Shown piece by piece: positions 53,858 through 62,977 of a stretch of DNA of 64,000 nt. Within the stretch, counting starts at the first letter, position 1. The number at the start of each line of letters is the position of its first letter. This stretch comes from Clostridium ganghwense. Its GTDB lineage: Bacteria > Bacillota > Clostridia > Clostridiales > Clostridiaceae. The stretch covers positions 113,921-177,920 of the forward strand of contig NZ_JAPQES010000006.1 of the NCBI RefSeq assembly GCF_026735165.1, in the 5' to 3' direction. Below the pieces are notes generated by a model that saw only the letters and a program-made list of their open reading frames with translations, had not been told where the DNA came from and searched no databases. The translations under genes were made by a program, and so were the position numbers.

Positions 53858-54835
53858 TTATATTCTCCATTCAATAAGTTCTGCTCCAAAGGTAAGTCCT
53901 CCACCAAAACCTACAAGGATAATCTTATCACCTTTATTAAGCAATCCTTTTTGAACCATTTCATCTAATGCAATTGGTATACTTCCTCCTGATGTATTAC
54001 CATATCTATCTAAATTCATATAAAATTTATTTAAATCTATATTTAATTTCTTAGCAACATACTCAATTATTCTAGTATTTGCTTGATGAGGAACTATATA
54101 TTTTATATCTTCTAAGTTATATTCTGTATTCTTTAAAACTTCATCTATGCACTTAGGCATTATTTTGGTAGCAAATTTAAAAATCTCTCTACCATTCATA
54201 GATACTATATTATCATTACTTTTTTCTTCTCCGCTAAATTTATTATTTAATGGAACTGCAGGGCATTCCAAATGTTCTCCACCACTGCCATCTGAACCTG
54301 TATATACTGATATAATACCTTTTTCATCACTTCTTTGAAGTATAGCAGCACCTGCTCCATCCCCAAAAAGAATGCAAGTATTTCTATCATCCCAATCAAC
54401 TATTTTTGATAGTACTTCTGCTCCTATAACTAATGCTGTTTTTGATTGACCAGTCTTTATAAATTGTGTTGCAATATTAACTCCATATATAAATCCTGTA
54501 CAAGCAGCAGATATATCAAAACAAGTAGCATTTACAGCTCCAAGTTCTTCTTGAATAATGCAAGCTGTTGACGGAATAAAGTAATCTGGAGTTGCAGTTG
54601 CTAATATAATTAAGTCTATATCTTTTGGATTTACATTTGCATTTTCTAAAGCTAATTTAGCAGCTTTAGTTGAAAGGACTGAAGTATCTTCATCTTTAGA
54701 AATTCTTCTTTCCTTTATACCAGTTCTATCGCTTATCCATTTATCACTTGTATCTACAAACTGTGCTATATCATCATTTGTAACAACATTTGATGGTGCA
54801 TAACTTCCAGTACCTATAATTTTAACTTCATACAT
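53858..54835 (-). CDS. fabH: 3-oxoacyl-ACP synthase III FabH
   Basis: 325 residues. The catalytic Cys112 is in ISAACTGFIYG, His in VPHQANTRIIEY and Asn in DRYGNTSGGS. TSDKWISDRTGIKERR matches the CoA-binding region. FabH starts fatty-acid synthesis by joining acetyl- or branched acyl-CoA to malonyl-ACP. The frame is open to ATG 54859, but ATG 54835 begins the conserved YEVKIIGTGSYAP and follows AAAAGGAA. It is the first enzyme gene after fabT. Confidence 0.97.
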   Translation of the reverse strand: MYEVKIIGTGSYAPSNVVTNDDIAQFVDTSDKWISDRTGIKERRISKDEDTSVLSTKAAKLALENANVNPKDIDLIILATATPDYFIPSTACIIQEELGAVNATCFDISAACTGFIYGVNIATQFIKTGQSKTALVIGAEVLSKIVDWDDRNTCILFGDGAGAAILQRSDEKGIISVYTGSDGSGGEHLECPAVPLNNKFSGEEKSNDNIVSMNGREIFKFATKIMPKCIDEVLKNTEYNLEDIKYIVPHQANTRIIEYVAKKLNIDLNKFYMNLDRYGNTSGGSIPIALDEMVQKGLLNKGDKIILVGFGGGLTFGAELIEWRI

Positions 54836-54867
54836 AATACTATTCCTTTTCCTTTTCATTGTTTATA

Positions 54868-55311
54868 TTATATTTTAGATTTAAAAAACTTATTTAGCTT
54901 TCCTAACGCACAAGCTAATAGTTCTTCTTCTTCTTGTGTTAATCCTTCAATGGCCTCTTTAACCATATCCGAATGGAACTTTTCATGTACTCTGTAAGCA
55001 AGTTTCCCTTTTTTAGTTAAAGTAATCTTTACTACTCTTCTATCTTTATCGTCTCTTTTTCTTTCCACATATCCTTTTTTGACCAAATTATGAATAGCTG
55101 TTGTAAGAGTTCCTACAGTTATTCCTAAATCAGCTGCTACTTCTGACATAGTTCTTGGTACATACATTCCTATATTTTCTATAGTATGAATCTCAGTTAC
55201 TGATAAATCACTTAATTTGCCAGATTGAAGAGCAGTTTGCTCAATTATCAATAGATCATTAAAAATATCTACGAACAGCTCATTTACGACAGCTCTTATA
55301 GATTTATTCAC
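54868..55311 (-). CDS. fabT: MarR-type fatty-acid regulator FabT
   Basis: 147 residues with a MarR winged helix: TMSEVAADLGITVGTLTTAIHNLVKKGYVERKRDDKDRR-type sequence at about 50-95. By position and sequence it is FabT, which binds TTTGA-type palindromes when loaded with acyl-ACP and represses the fab operon. The start is a GTG at 55311 with a weak ribosome site (GGTGAT), which would keep repressor levels low. Two candidate operators lie 56-84 bases upstream. Confidence 0.92.
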   Translation of the reverse strand: MNKSIRAVVNELFVDIFNDLLIIEQTALQSGKLSDLSVTEIHTIENIGMYVPRTMSEVAADLGITVGTLTTAIHNLVKKGYVERKRDDKDRRVVKITLTKKGKLAYRVHEKFHSDMVKEAIEGLTQEEEELLACALGKLNKFFKSKI

Positions 55312-55366
55312 TATATCACCATTTCTATCTATTATTTAGTTTTTTCTATTTAAAATTATCATTTGT

Positions 55367-55395
55367 TTCGATTGTCAAATATTTTGATAATCAAA
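55367..55395. promoter_or_regulatory. Tandem FabT operators
   Basis: A perfect 13-base palindrome TTTGATAATCAAA lies at 55383-55395 and a weaker one TTCGATTGTCAAA at 55367-55379, 16 bases apart. They match the FabT box. The second contains a minus-strand TTGACA (55373-55378), so repression would cover the -35 of the operon promoter. The -10 is not clear. Confidence 0.8.
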
Positions 55396-55508
55396 GTATA
55401 TATGAAAAGTATTATTCTGTCAACTTTTATTGTATACCCTATATATAACTAGTAATTATACTGTAAGTTATTTAAATTTTACTTATAAGTAAAAATTTCA
55501 ACTAAATA

Positions 55509-56294
55509 TTATACATATTTTGCAGGATTTTGTGGCACACCATTAACTCTAACCTCAAAATGAACATGAGGTCCTGTACTTCTTCCCGTACTACCTACTT
55601 CACCTATTTTATCGCCTTTTTTTACATGTTGATTTTTTTTAACATTAATACTACTACAGTGAGCATATGTTGTTTCAAGACCACCTCCATGGTCTATTTT
55701 TATTACTTTTCCATATCCACTTATCCATCCAGCATAAGAAACTACTCCATCATAAGCTGAATGTATAGTCGATCCCATATGATTGGCTATATCCATTCCC
55801 TTGTGCATTTTTCCATTTCTCATACCAAATGAGGAACTAACTCTACCGTTACATGGACGTAATAGCCTAATCTTATTAGTTGCAGCAACTTTAGCCTTCT
55901 CTTTCACAGTATTTTGCTTAATCTGAGTAGATTTTTTAATCTCAGTAGTCTTTTTTATTTCTATTGGTTCAACTTTTGTTTTACTATTATTTATTATATT
56001 TTTTTCTATATCATTCTTTGAAGTTAAATATTTGTACTCAATATGTATCTTACTATATGTAAATTTATCAGTAAACTTAAATTTTTTGAACTTTTTGTTA
56101 AGTTCTTTTTCTAAGTCTTTTATACTTGCTTCAAAAGCTTCAATATTTTTTACATATGCTATACATTCATTATTCATTCTTATTTCATAAGCATTAGGTT
56201 TATACTCTAAATAAAATACCAAACATAATATTAAAGTAATCAATATAACTATAATAAAATGTACCTTCTTTTCAAATTTATATATATAATTCAA
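55509..56294 (-). CDS. Membrane-anchored M23 family peptidase
   Basis: About 261 residues. One N-terminal membrane helix (about 13-33) anchors the protein outward. A Lys/Thr-rich linker (about 100-140) leads to a C-terminal M23/LytM domain with a complete zinc site: GKMHKGMDIA (His, Asp) and GPHVHFEVRV (His-x-His). It should cut peptidoglycan cross-bridges or bind them. The layout is that of clostridial SpoIIQ- or murein hydrolase-type proteins. The start is probably TTG 56294 at 9 bases from AAAGGAGAG. It is monocistronic. Confidence 0.88.
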   Translation of the reverse strand: MNYIYKFEKKVHFIIVILITLILCLVFYLEYKPNAYEIRMNNECIAYVKNIEAFEASIKDLEKELNKKFKKFKFTDKFTYSKIHIEYKYLTSKNDIEKNIINNSKTKVEPIEIKKTTEIKKSTQIKQNTVKEKAKVAATNKIRLLRPCNGRVSSSFGMRNGKMHKGMDIANHMGSTIHSAYDGVVSYAGWISGYGKVIKIDHGGGLETTYAHCSSINVKKNQHVKKGDKIGEVGSTGRSTGPHVHFEVRVNGVPQNPAKYV

Positions 56295-56526
56295 CTTTAT
56301 GACTCTCCTTTCACACACTTCTAATAATATTCCCTAATGCTTCGTAAAATATAATTAATTTTTTGCATATAATTTCTCATTTAATTAATGTTCATTATTG
56401 TATATAATATAAAATGGTTATAACAAAATTCATTTCACTATTTTCCATTTGAGCAAATACCTATATTTTGTTATAATTAAACATTATGTATACTATATAT
56501 AGTATTTAAAGAAAGGTCGCGGTAGC

Positions 56527-57522
56527 ATGAGTACATTCATGTTTAAACACAAAGATTTAGAATATACACCAGTTAGCAACATATTTATAGACAAATATAT
56601 GTCTAAAGCCAATGGAGACCAAATTAAGGTATATCTTTTAGGTCTTAGATACTGTTTATCTGGAGAAATAGGAATAAATTCAGCAAGCATATCATCAGTT
56701 TTAAATTTAAACGAAAATGAAATTCTGGCTGCTTGGAACTATTGGAATAACCTTGGGGTAATTACAGTAAACCCAATCGATTCTCTGGGTAATTACTCTA
56801 TAGAATTTTTAAACTTAAATAAACTTCCAGATCAAGAGGCTGCTCAAAGTACTGTAAGTCTTATTTCAGAAGAATTAGAAAATAACTCTATTAAAGACAT
56901 GATGCAAGATATAGAAAAACTTCTTGGAAGACCTTTATCTAATAAAGAAATGACTATGTATTTAAGCTGGCAAAAAGATTTCAACTATACTCCTGAAATA
57001 ATACTTCTTTTAATTCAATATAGTTTATCAAAGGGTAAAACAGACTATAGATATATAGAAACGATAGCTATTGCATGGCATGACGCTAAGATACGAACTA
57101 TTGATGATGCTCAAACTTTTATAAAAAAACATGAAGATAAATGGTTAAATATAAAGAAAATCTTAAAATACCTAGGAATACAAAATAATGACGTAATGAA
57201 ACCTCAACAACAGATTCTTGAAAAATGGATTAATGTATACAAATTTCCTTTAGACGTAATATATAAAGCTTGTGACATATGCTTTGAAAGAATAAATAAA
57301 GCTGACTTTAAATATATAGATGCTATTTTAAATAATTGGTTTAAAAGCAATATAAAAACTCTTGAAGATATAGAAAAGAAAGATAAACCTAAAACAAGCT
57401 TTAAAAAGAATAATTTTTATGGCAATAATAATAATAAGGATACCTTCAACAATTATGAGCAACGTTCTTATAACTATGATGAATTAGAAAAAAAACTATT
57501 AGGATGGGATATTAATGATTAA
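56527..57522 (+). CDS. DnaD-domain replication initiation protein
   Basis: 331 residues. The N-terminal winged-helix region (about 1-110, FIDKYMSKANGDQIKVYLLGLRY) is followed by two DnaB_2/DnaD C-terminal domains (IEKLLGRPLSNKEMTMYLSW and IEKWINVYKFPLDVIYKACD-like; about 125-210 and 215-285) and an Asn-rich tail. Such proteins act with a DnaC/DnaI loader to put the replicative helicase on DNA. GAAAGGTCGCGG precedes ATG. The next gene overlaps by 8 bases. Confidence 0.9.
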   Translation: MSTFMFKHKDLEYTPVSNIFIDKYMSKANGDQIKVYLLGLRYCLSGEIGINSASISSVLNLNENEILAAWNYWNNLGVITVNPIDSLGNYSIEFLNLNKLPDQEAAQSTVSLISEELENNSIKDMMQDIEKLLGRPLSNKEMTMYLSWQKDFNYTPEIILLLIQYSLSKGKTDYRYIETIAIAWHDAKIRTIDDAQTFIKKHEDKWLNIKKILKYLGIQNNDVMKPQQQILEKWINVYKFPLDVIYKACDICFERINKADFKYIDAILNNWFKSNIKTLEDIEKKDKPKTSFKKNNFYGNNNNKDTFNNYEQRSYNYDELEKKLLGWDIND

Positions 57523-58501
57523 AGGTTATCAATCTGAAATATTAAAAATATATGAAGATATTAGAACCTATGAAGAAAATGCTTTAAAAGATAGAAAAAA
57601 AGAAATTTATAGTATGTTTCCTATAATTTCGCAATTAGATAAAAAAATAAACAAACTATGTATTCAACTGTCAATAAGCTCTTTTAAACCTATAGAAAAT
57701 CGTGATGAATATTTAAAAAATCTAAAAGAACAAATAACAGATTTAAGAATTCAAAAATCTGAACTCTTAGTATCTCATGGTTATGAAATAGATTGTTTAA
57801 GCTTACACCATAGATGTAAAAAATGTAAAGACACTGGTTTTATAGGAACTACCCGTTGTGATTGCTATAAGCCAAAACTTGTTAAGCTTTATTATAAAGA
57901 CTCAGAACTTAGTCAAATATTAAAAACTAATAACTTTGATAACTTTAAATATGACTTCTATTCTTCTAATCGTTCTAATGACAATATAAAAAGTCCTAGA
58001 AAAAACATAGAGGAAATAGTAAAAACAAGTATGTATTTTATAGAAACTTTTCCTAATTCCAAAGATAATTTATTGTTCTTCGGAAATTCTGGAACTGGTA
58101 AGACATTCTTAACTAACTGTATAGCAAAAGAATTATTAGATAGAGGTCATTTGGTAGTATATAAAACAGCAGAAGAGTTAATTAAAAACCTTAGAGAAAT
58201 ACGTTTAGCTCATAATAGAGAATTAGAAGATTTAATTACAAATTGTGATCTATTAGTAATAGACGATTTGGGTACTGAACAAATAAGTAATTTTTCAAAA
58301 ACAGAATTATTCAATCTTCTTAATACAAAACTCTTAAAAGGTAAACAAATGATTGTTTCTACAAATTATACTATAGAAGGACTTTCAAAAACTTATTCTG
58401 AAAGAATAACCTCTAGACTTTTTGGTAGTTTCAGTTTATGTAAATTTTATGGTGAAGATATTAGAGTAAAGATAAACCTTAATAGAATGAAAGCTCTGTA
58501 A
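57515..58501 (+). CDS. DnaC/DnaI-like helicase loader
   Basis: 328 residues. The N-terminal part has a zinc-type cluster C101-x2-C104 ... C115-x-C117 (HRCKKCKDTGFIG). The AAA+ domain has Walker A FFGNSGTGKTFL and Walker B LLVIDDLGTE, sensor STNYTIEGL and the Arg finger region SERITSRLFGSF. It loads the DnaB-type helicase during initiation or restart. It overlaps the DnaD gene and is closed by a terminator. Confidence 0.92.
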   Translation: MIKGYQSEILKIYEDIRTYEENALKDRKKEIYSMFPIISQLDKKINKLCIQLSISSFKPIENRDEYLKNLKEQITDLRIQKSELLVSHGYEIDCLSLHHRCKKCKDTGFIGTTRCDCYKPKLVKLYYKDSELSQILKTNNFDNFKYDFYSSNRSNDNIKSPRKNIEEIVKTSMYFIETFPNSKDNLLFFGNSGTGKTFLTNCIAKELLDRGHLVVYKTAEELIKNLREIRLAHNRELEDLITNCDLLVIDDLGTEQISNFSKTELFNLLNTKLLKGKQMIVSTNYTIEGLSKTYSERITSRLFGSFSLCKFYGEDIRVKINLNRMKAL

Positions 58502-58510
58502 AATGTTATA

Positions 58511-58565
58511 AAAATAAGGAGAATGAACTGATATGTAAATAATCTTTTCATTCTCCTATTTTTAC
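58511..58565. terminator. Bidirectional terminator
   Basis: GGAGAATGAA pairs with TTCATTCTCC over ten bases around a 19-base loop, with A-rich and T-rich flanks. It closes the DnaC-like gene and the convergent lipoprotein gene. Confidence 0.85.
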
Positions 58566-59776
58566 TTTAATTCAATTATTATATTTTCATATAAACTATT
58601 TGTATATCCATTACTGTATTTTTCGCCACTTATTAAAATTTTTCTATTATCTTTACTCCATGATAAAGTATTAGGTGAAATCCCTGTATATAATATTTTC
58701 TCATTCAAAATTTTATTTTCAGATATTTTACCTAGGTAAATATTTTTACCATGCTGATTGGAGTGTTTTGAATAAACTATATATTTTCCATCATGAGATA
58801 TTTTAAATCTATCTACATTCTTCATTACTTCTTCTGTTTTTCTAGTATTATCGTCATAAATACATATTGCCTGTTTATATCCTTTAATATAAACAAATTT
58901 ATTTTTATTTATAAATTCAACATCAGACATTGACATATAATCTATATTAACCCGTTCTTTATCTTTTATTTTGTTTTTTATTAATTCTACATTATATAGG
59001 CATAAATCTGCCCTAATATCTTTTTTATAATTCTTATCATGTACAATTACTGCAGCGTTTTTAGCATCATCTGAAACTTTTACTGTAGAATAGCCATATG
59101 CATCCTTCCATCCCTCCAAAACTATTTCTCTCATTTTTTTGGTTTCAACATCATATATAATTATGCTTTGTCCATTTTGGGGTGTATCATTCTTAAAAAA
59201 TGAAATATATTTACTATTATTAGACCATAGTGTATATCTTTCATATCCTAATGATTCAATCTCATATATACATTTTTCTTCATTAGTTTTTAAATCTTTT
59301 ATGAAAATATTCAAATTTATTCCATCTCTCATTTGATAAGCAATTTTAGTCCCATCAGGTGATACTTTAGGAATATAATTTTTGTATTTCTCTATATCCA
59401 TTATTTTTCGTGAAAAGTTATATTTATAGTTTATACTTTCAATACTTTCATCATAACTATCACCTTTATCTCTTGTAACTCTACCTATAATATTTTCATT
59501 ATCATACCATGCAAATAAACATTCTCTTATAGCTTCATTATCTACAAATTTATAAGCTTCATGTTTGTATATCTTATTTATATCAAGGGTTTCATCTGTT
59601 GAACTTTCTAAAGATTTCTCTTTGTTATCTTCTATGTCATCAATTACAATAGTTTTAGATTTAGTTGATTTTATACATCCACTAAAAACAAACATTAAAA
59701 ATAATCCTGCTAAAACTATAATCATTATATTTCTTGCAAATAAACTAGCTTTATATTGTTTTAATCTGCTTTTCAT
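58562..59776 (-). CDS. Beta-propeller (TolB-like) lipoprotein
   Basis: 404 residues. The signal peptide ends in the lipobox MFVFSGC (about residue 34), so it is a lipoprotein. From about 100 on it has repeated TolB/WD40-like blades of the form VSPDGTKIAYQMRD, WSNNSKYISFF, ISHDGKYIVYSKH and WSKDNRKILISG. Such propellers bind peptides or sugars at the cell surface. It is the third gene after a response regulator and kinase, 44 bases downstream, so it is probably part of their signalling unit or a target. Confidence 0.83.
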   Translation of the reverse strand: MKSRLKQYKASLFARNIMIIVLAGLFLMFVFSGCIKSTKSKTIVIDDIEDNKEKSLESSTDETLDINKIYKHEAYKFVDNEAIRECLFAWYDNENIIGRVTRDKGDSYDESIESINYKYNFSRKIMDIEKYKNYIPKVSPDGTKIAYQMRDGINLNIFIKDLKTNEEKCIYEIESLGYERYTLWSNNSKYISFFKNDTPQNGQSIIIYDVETKKMREIVLEGWKDAYGYSTVKVSDDAKNAAVIVHDKNYKKDIRADLCLYNVELIKNKIKDKERVNIDYMSMSDVEFINKNKFVYIKGYKQAICIYDDNTRKTEEVMKNVDRFKISHDGKYIVYSKHSNQHGKNIYLGKISENKILNEKILYTGISPNTLSWSKDNRKILISGEKYSNGYTNSLYENIIIELK

Positions 59777-59820
59777 ATGATTTCCCTCTTTTTCATAACT
59801 AAGTTTACAAAAATATAATT

Positions 59821-61278
59821 TTAATCTTCCTTATATGAAGGTAGTTTAACTATAACTTTAGTTTCTTCATTTAATATGCTGTCAATTTTTATTTCTCCTT
59901 TATGATTATCTATAATAGCTTTTGAAATACTGAGCCCTAATCCACAGCTTCCTATCTCTCTAGATTTTTTCTTATTAACTCTATAAAGAGGATTAAAAAT
60001 TTTCTCTATATCTTCTTGTTTTATTCCTATTCCTCTATTTTTTATAGTTACTTCTATAAAATCATTAGATGTATATGTACTTACTTCTATATTTGAATTT
60101 GAATACCCATATTTTATAGCATTATCAATTATATTTATAAATACCTCTTTAAGCTTATCTCCATTTCCATAGACATACATTTCATTATCTGCTTTGCATT
60201 TAATATCATTCTTGTACCTTTTAGCCTTAAAAGTCATACCTTCACAGGTATTTTGCAACAACTTACATATTTCAACTTTAGTAAATTCATCATCTATTTC
60301 TGATGTCTCTTTTGAAACCTCTAAAAGTTTTAATACCATATTGTGAAGTCTTTTACTTTCATTAATAATATGATTAGTTCCTTTATGAAAAAACTCTATA
60401 TCACTAAATCCATTTTCCTTAATCATCTCTGCATATCCTAATATGGATGTAAGAGGAGTTTTTAATTCATGGGTTACATTATCAAAGAAGCTCTTTCTAT
60501 GGTTATTAAGCTCCCTTAAATTATCTCTATCTTTTTCTATAGTTTTTATTTGGTCATCTATTTTCTCTACCATTTTAGAAAAGTTTCTTGTCAATTCCCC
60601 TATTTCATCTTGCCTTTTACTATTAATGTGTATATCCAAATTTCCTTTTGCTACTTCATTTGATGCTTGAGTTAACTTAACTATAGGAATAGTCATATTA
60701 CTTGATAGGAGAAAAGAAAATATAAAAGCTGCAAGAAAAATTATTATAGTTACATAAAGAATAAAATTTATTATTACCCTACTTTCATTGTATAATGATG
60801 AATAATCCTTGATGATTCTTAAAATCCCTACTTTTTGTCCAGCAATAACTACAGGATAGGAAAAATAAACGGTAGTGTTATTCTTTTCATAATTTATAGT
60901 ATACGAGGTTTTATCATTTACTGCATTATTTATATCTTCAGCTTTTGATTTTGTAGTCTTATGTTCATCTGAAGAATATATTAGCGATCCAGTTAGGGTA
61001 TAAGCTTCTATATCACTACCAGTAACATTGCTTAATTCATCCACAATATCTTTGCCAATCTTTATAAAATAAATGTCATTATTATTTAAATGATTTATCA
61101 TAAAAGCTTGCCTTACATATACATTACAATTTTTTTTCAGAGTTATTAGTTCATTTGTAATAGTCTTTTCATTATTTTCTTCTAGCTTACTGCTTACAAA
61201 ATAATTAATCAGCAAAAACGCCATGAAAAATATAATAAAAAAACCTAATAAAAATTTGAATTTAATAGTTTTTTTCAT
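59821..61278 (-). CDS. Membrane sensor histidine kinase
   Basis: 485 residues. Two membrane helices (about 9-27 and 168-192) enclose an extracellular sensor of about 140 residues (dCache/PAS-like, YTLTGSLIYSSDE). A HAMP domain follows (193-245), then HisKA with His270 in NVTHELKTPL and HATPase with NIIDNAIKYGYS, GIGI and GLGLSIS. It lies 16 bases after the regulator gene and should phosphorylate it. The overall design is PhoR/ResE-like. The signal is unknown. Confidence 0.93.
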   Translation of the reverse strand: MKKTIKFKFLLGFFIIFFMAFLLINYFVSSKLEENNEKTITNELITLKKNCNVYVRQAFMINHLNNNDIYFIKIGKDIVDELSNVTGSDIEAYTLTGSLIYSSDEHKTTKSKAEDINNAVNDKTSYTINYEKNNTTVYFSYPVVIAGQKVGILRIIKDYSSLYNESRVIINFILYVTIIIFLAAFIFSFLLSSNMTIPIVKLTQASNEVAKGNLDIHINSKRQDEIGELTRNFSKMVEKIDDQIKTIEKDRDNLRELNNHRKSFFDNVTHELKTPLTSILGYAEMIKENGFSDIEFFHKGTNHIINESKRLHNMVLKLLEVSKETSEIDDEFTKVEICKLLQNTCEGMTFKAKRYKNDIKCKADNEMYVYGNGDKLKEVFINIIDNAIKYGYSNSNIEVSTYTSNDFIEVTIKNRGIGIKQEDIEKIFNPLYRVNKKKSREIGSCGLGLSISKAIIDNHKGEIKIDSILNEETKVIVKLPSYKED

Positions 61279-61294
61279 ATATCATTAACTCCAC

Positions 61295-61981
61295 CTATTT
61301 TATTAGTTTATATCCAACACCAAATACTGTTTGAATTAAATCATTCAGCTCAAGCTTCTTTCTAAGTCTTTGAATATGTATATCTACAGTCCTGGTGTCT
61401 CCCACATATTCATATCCCCATACAGAGTCTAAAAGCTGTGCTCTTGAAAAAACTCTCCCTCTATTTTTACAAAGTAAAAGTAATAGTTCATATTCTTTAG
61501 GTGTAAGCTCTATACATTCATTGTTTTTATTTACTAAACGCTCAATTTCAAATATTTTAATATCTTCAAACTGTATTACGTCTTCATTTTTTTCTTCTAT
61601 CTCGTTATTCGTCTGCACCATTCTTCTAAAAATCGACTTAATTCTTGCTATAACTTCTCTTATATCAAATGGTTTAGTAATATAATCATCCGCTCCAAAT
61701 TCTAAACCTAATATTTTATCTGTAATATCAGACTTTGCAGTTAGCATTATTATAGGAATGTTTTTTGTCTGAGTTATTTTTCTACAAACATCAAATCCAC
61801 TTATATCTGGAAGCATTAGATCAAGCAGTATAAGGTCTGGGTTAAATTCATTGCCAAATTTCAAACCATCTTCTCCATTGTTAGCAACCTTAGTATTAAA
61901 CCCTTCTTTTTTTAATCCATAATCAATCAAATCAGCAATAGCTTCTTCATCTTCTATAATTAAAATTTTTTTATTTTCCAT
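61295..61981 (-). CDS. OmpR/PhoB-family response regulator
   Basis: 228 residues. Receiver domain with ED/E pocket (IIEDEE), phosphoacceptor Asp54 (LLDLMLPDISG), Thr in LTAKS and Lys in DYITKPFD; winged-helix output (about 132-228) with TPKEYELLLLLCKN, VFSRAQLLDSVWG and VDIHIQRLRKKL. AGGTGAAC precedes ATG. It is the first gene of a regulator-kinase-lipoprotein operon. Three phased repeats upstream of the 63682 gene are candidate binding sites. Confidence 0.94.
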   Translation of the reverse strand: MENKKILIIEDEEAIADLIDYGLKKEGFNTKVANNGEDGLKFGNEFNPDLILLDLMLPDISGFDVCRKITQTKNIPIIMLTAKSDITDKILGLEFGADDYITKPFDIREVIARIKSIFRRMVQTNNEIEEKNEDVIQFEDIKIFEIERLVNKNNECIELTPKEYELLLLLCKNRGRVFSRAQLLDSVWGYEYVGDTRTVDIHIQRLRKKLELNDLIQTVFGVGYKLIK

Positions 61982-62044
61982 GATAAGTTCACCTCATGTT
62001 TACTTTTCTTAATATTATACCCTAGAGTTGTTTCAAAAGTGTAT

Positions 62045-62080
62045 CAAAAAAATGCAAAGTCCTATTTATAAGACTTTGCA
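62045..62080 (-). terminator. Terminator of the 62092 gene
   Basis: TGCAAAGTC pairs with GACTTTGCA (9 bases, 10-base loop), followed on the minus strand by TTTTTTTG. Confidence 0.92.
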
Positions 62081-62091
62081 CCCTCCCACAT

Positions 62092-62799
62092 TTATTTTTC
62101 ATTAAGTTTGAATAAAGCCTTATCAAATTTATAATTAAAATTCATAGTATAATCAATACAATGATGTACCTCTACTTTATTATCTTCTATTTGTTTCGAC
62201 TCTGCTTTTAATATAATTCCTGTCTCTGTATCATACCAATATCTACTTTCAAAACGCTTTTTTATTACATATGTTATAAGTTCTGAATAAAGCACTTTTT
62301 TTCCTTTATAATCTATATATTTCATATTGCTTAAAATTACATTATTATTATTTAGAAAATATCCATCCATGTAAGGATACATTCCATTATGTTTTTCGCT
62401 AAATTTTGTAATTATTTGTGGTTCATCTTCATCCACATTATATACATAAAATATATCTTTATCCTTTATATATATTTCTATTTTTTTTAATATATTTTTA
62501 TCATATACTTCTTTACGAGAACTGCCTTGTTGAAAATATATCTTTTCCATATAATCATAGTTTTTATCACATTTATCGATATAATGAGCTTCCATGTAAA
62601 AGCTATTCCTACAATGATTTTTAGCTTTCTGATTTAGTTTTTTAAGTATAGATATATTTTTATAACTTCCGGGCATATATTTATATTTTTTTGTAATTTG
62701 CTTGTCTACTTTTATCTTAGTACTAAATAAACATTTGATATATAATAATGGTAGTAAAATAGTTAAAATAATAAAGATTTTCTTTGAGTAATATATCAT
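62092..62799 (-). CDS. Membrane-anchored LolA/RseB-like protein (tentative)
   Basis: 235 residues. One N-terminal membrane helix or uncleaved signal (about 8-26). The rest is extracellular, rich in Tyr, Lys and Asp, with strand pairs such as VLYSELITYVIKKR and RYWYDTETGIILKAESKQ, the latter typical of LolA/RseB/MucB-type half-barrel lipoprotein-binding folds. That link is inference. GGAGAG precedes ATG. It lies upstream of the regulator operon but ends in its own terminator. Confidence 0.65.
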   Translation of the reverse strand: MIYYSKKIFIILTILLPLLYIKCLFSTKIKVDKQITKKYKYMPGSYKNISILKKLNQKAKNHCRNSFYMEAHYIDKCDKNYDYMEKIYFQQGSSRKEVYDKNILKKIEIYIKDKDIFYVYNVDEDEPQIITKFSEKHNGMYPYMDGYFLNNNNVILSNMKYIDYKGKKVLYSELITYVIKKRFESRYWYDTETGIILKAESKQIEDNKVEVHHCIDYTMNFNYKFDKALFKLNEK

Positions 62800-62854
62800 T
62801 AATTTCTCTCCTCACCATTTTACTTTCACTAAATTATAAATTAAAAATGTATAT

Positions 62855-62892
62855 AAAAAATATACAACTTGTAAAAAAGTTGTATATTTTTT
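62855..62892 (-). terminator. A/T-rich terminator-like hairpin
   Basis: AAAAAATATACAACTT pairs with AAGTTGTATATTTTTT over 16 bases around a 6-base loop. It is the second of two hairpins downstream of the PepSY-type gene, and its stem contains the AAGTTGT sequence that is also repeated upstream of that gene. Confidence 0.7.
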
Positions 62893-62901
62893 AAGTTCAG
62901 A

Positions 62902-62935
62902 GAAAAACACAGTACTTTAAAACAAGATACTGTGT
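62902..62935 (-). terminator. Terminator of the PepSY-like gene
   Basis: ACACAGTA pairs with TACTGTGT around a 13-base loop; on the minus strand TTTTTCTCTG follows. Confidence 0.75.
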
Positions 62936-62977
62936 ACATAATATTATACTTTTAGATTAAATAATACTTTATAAATT

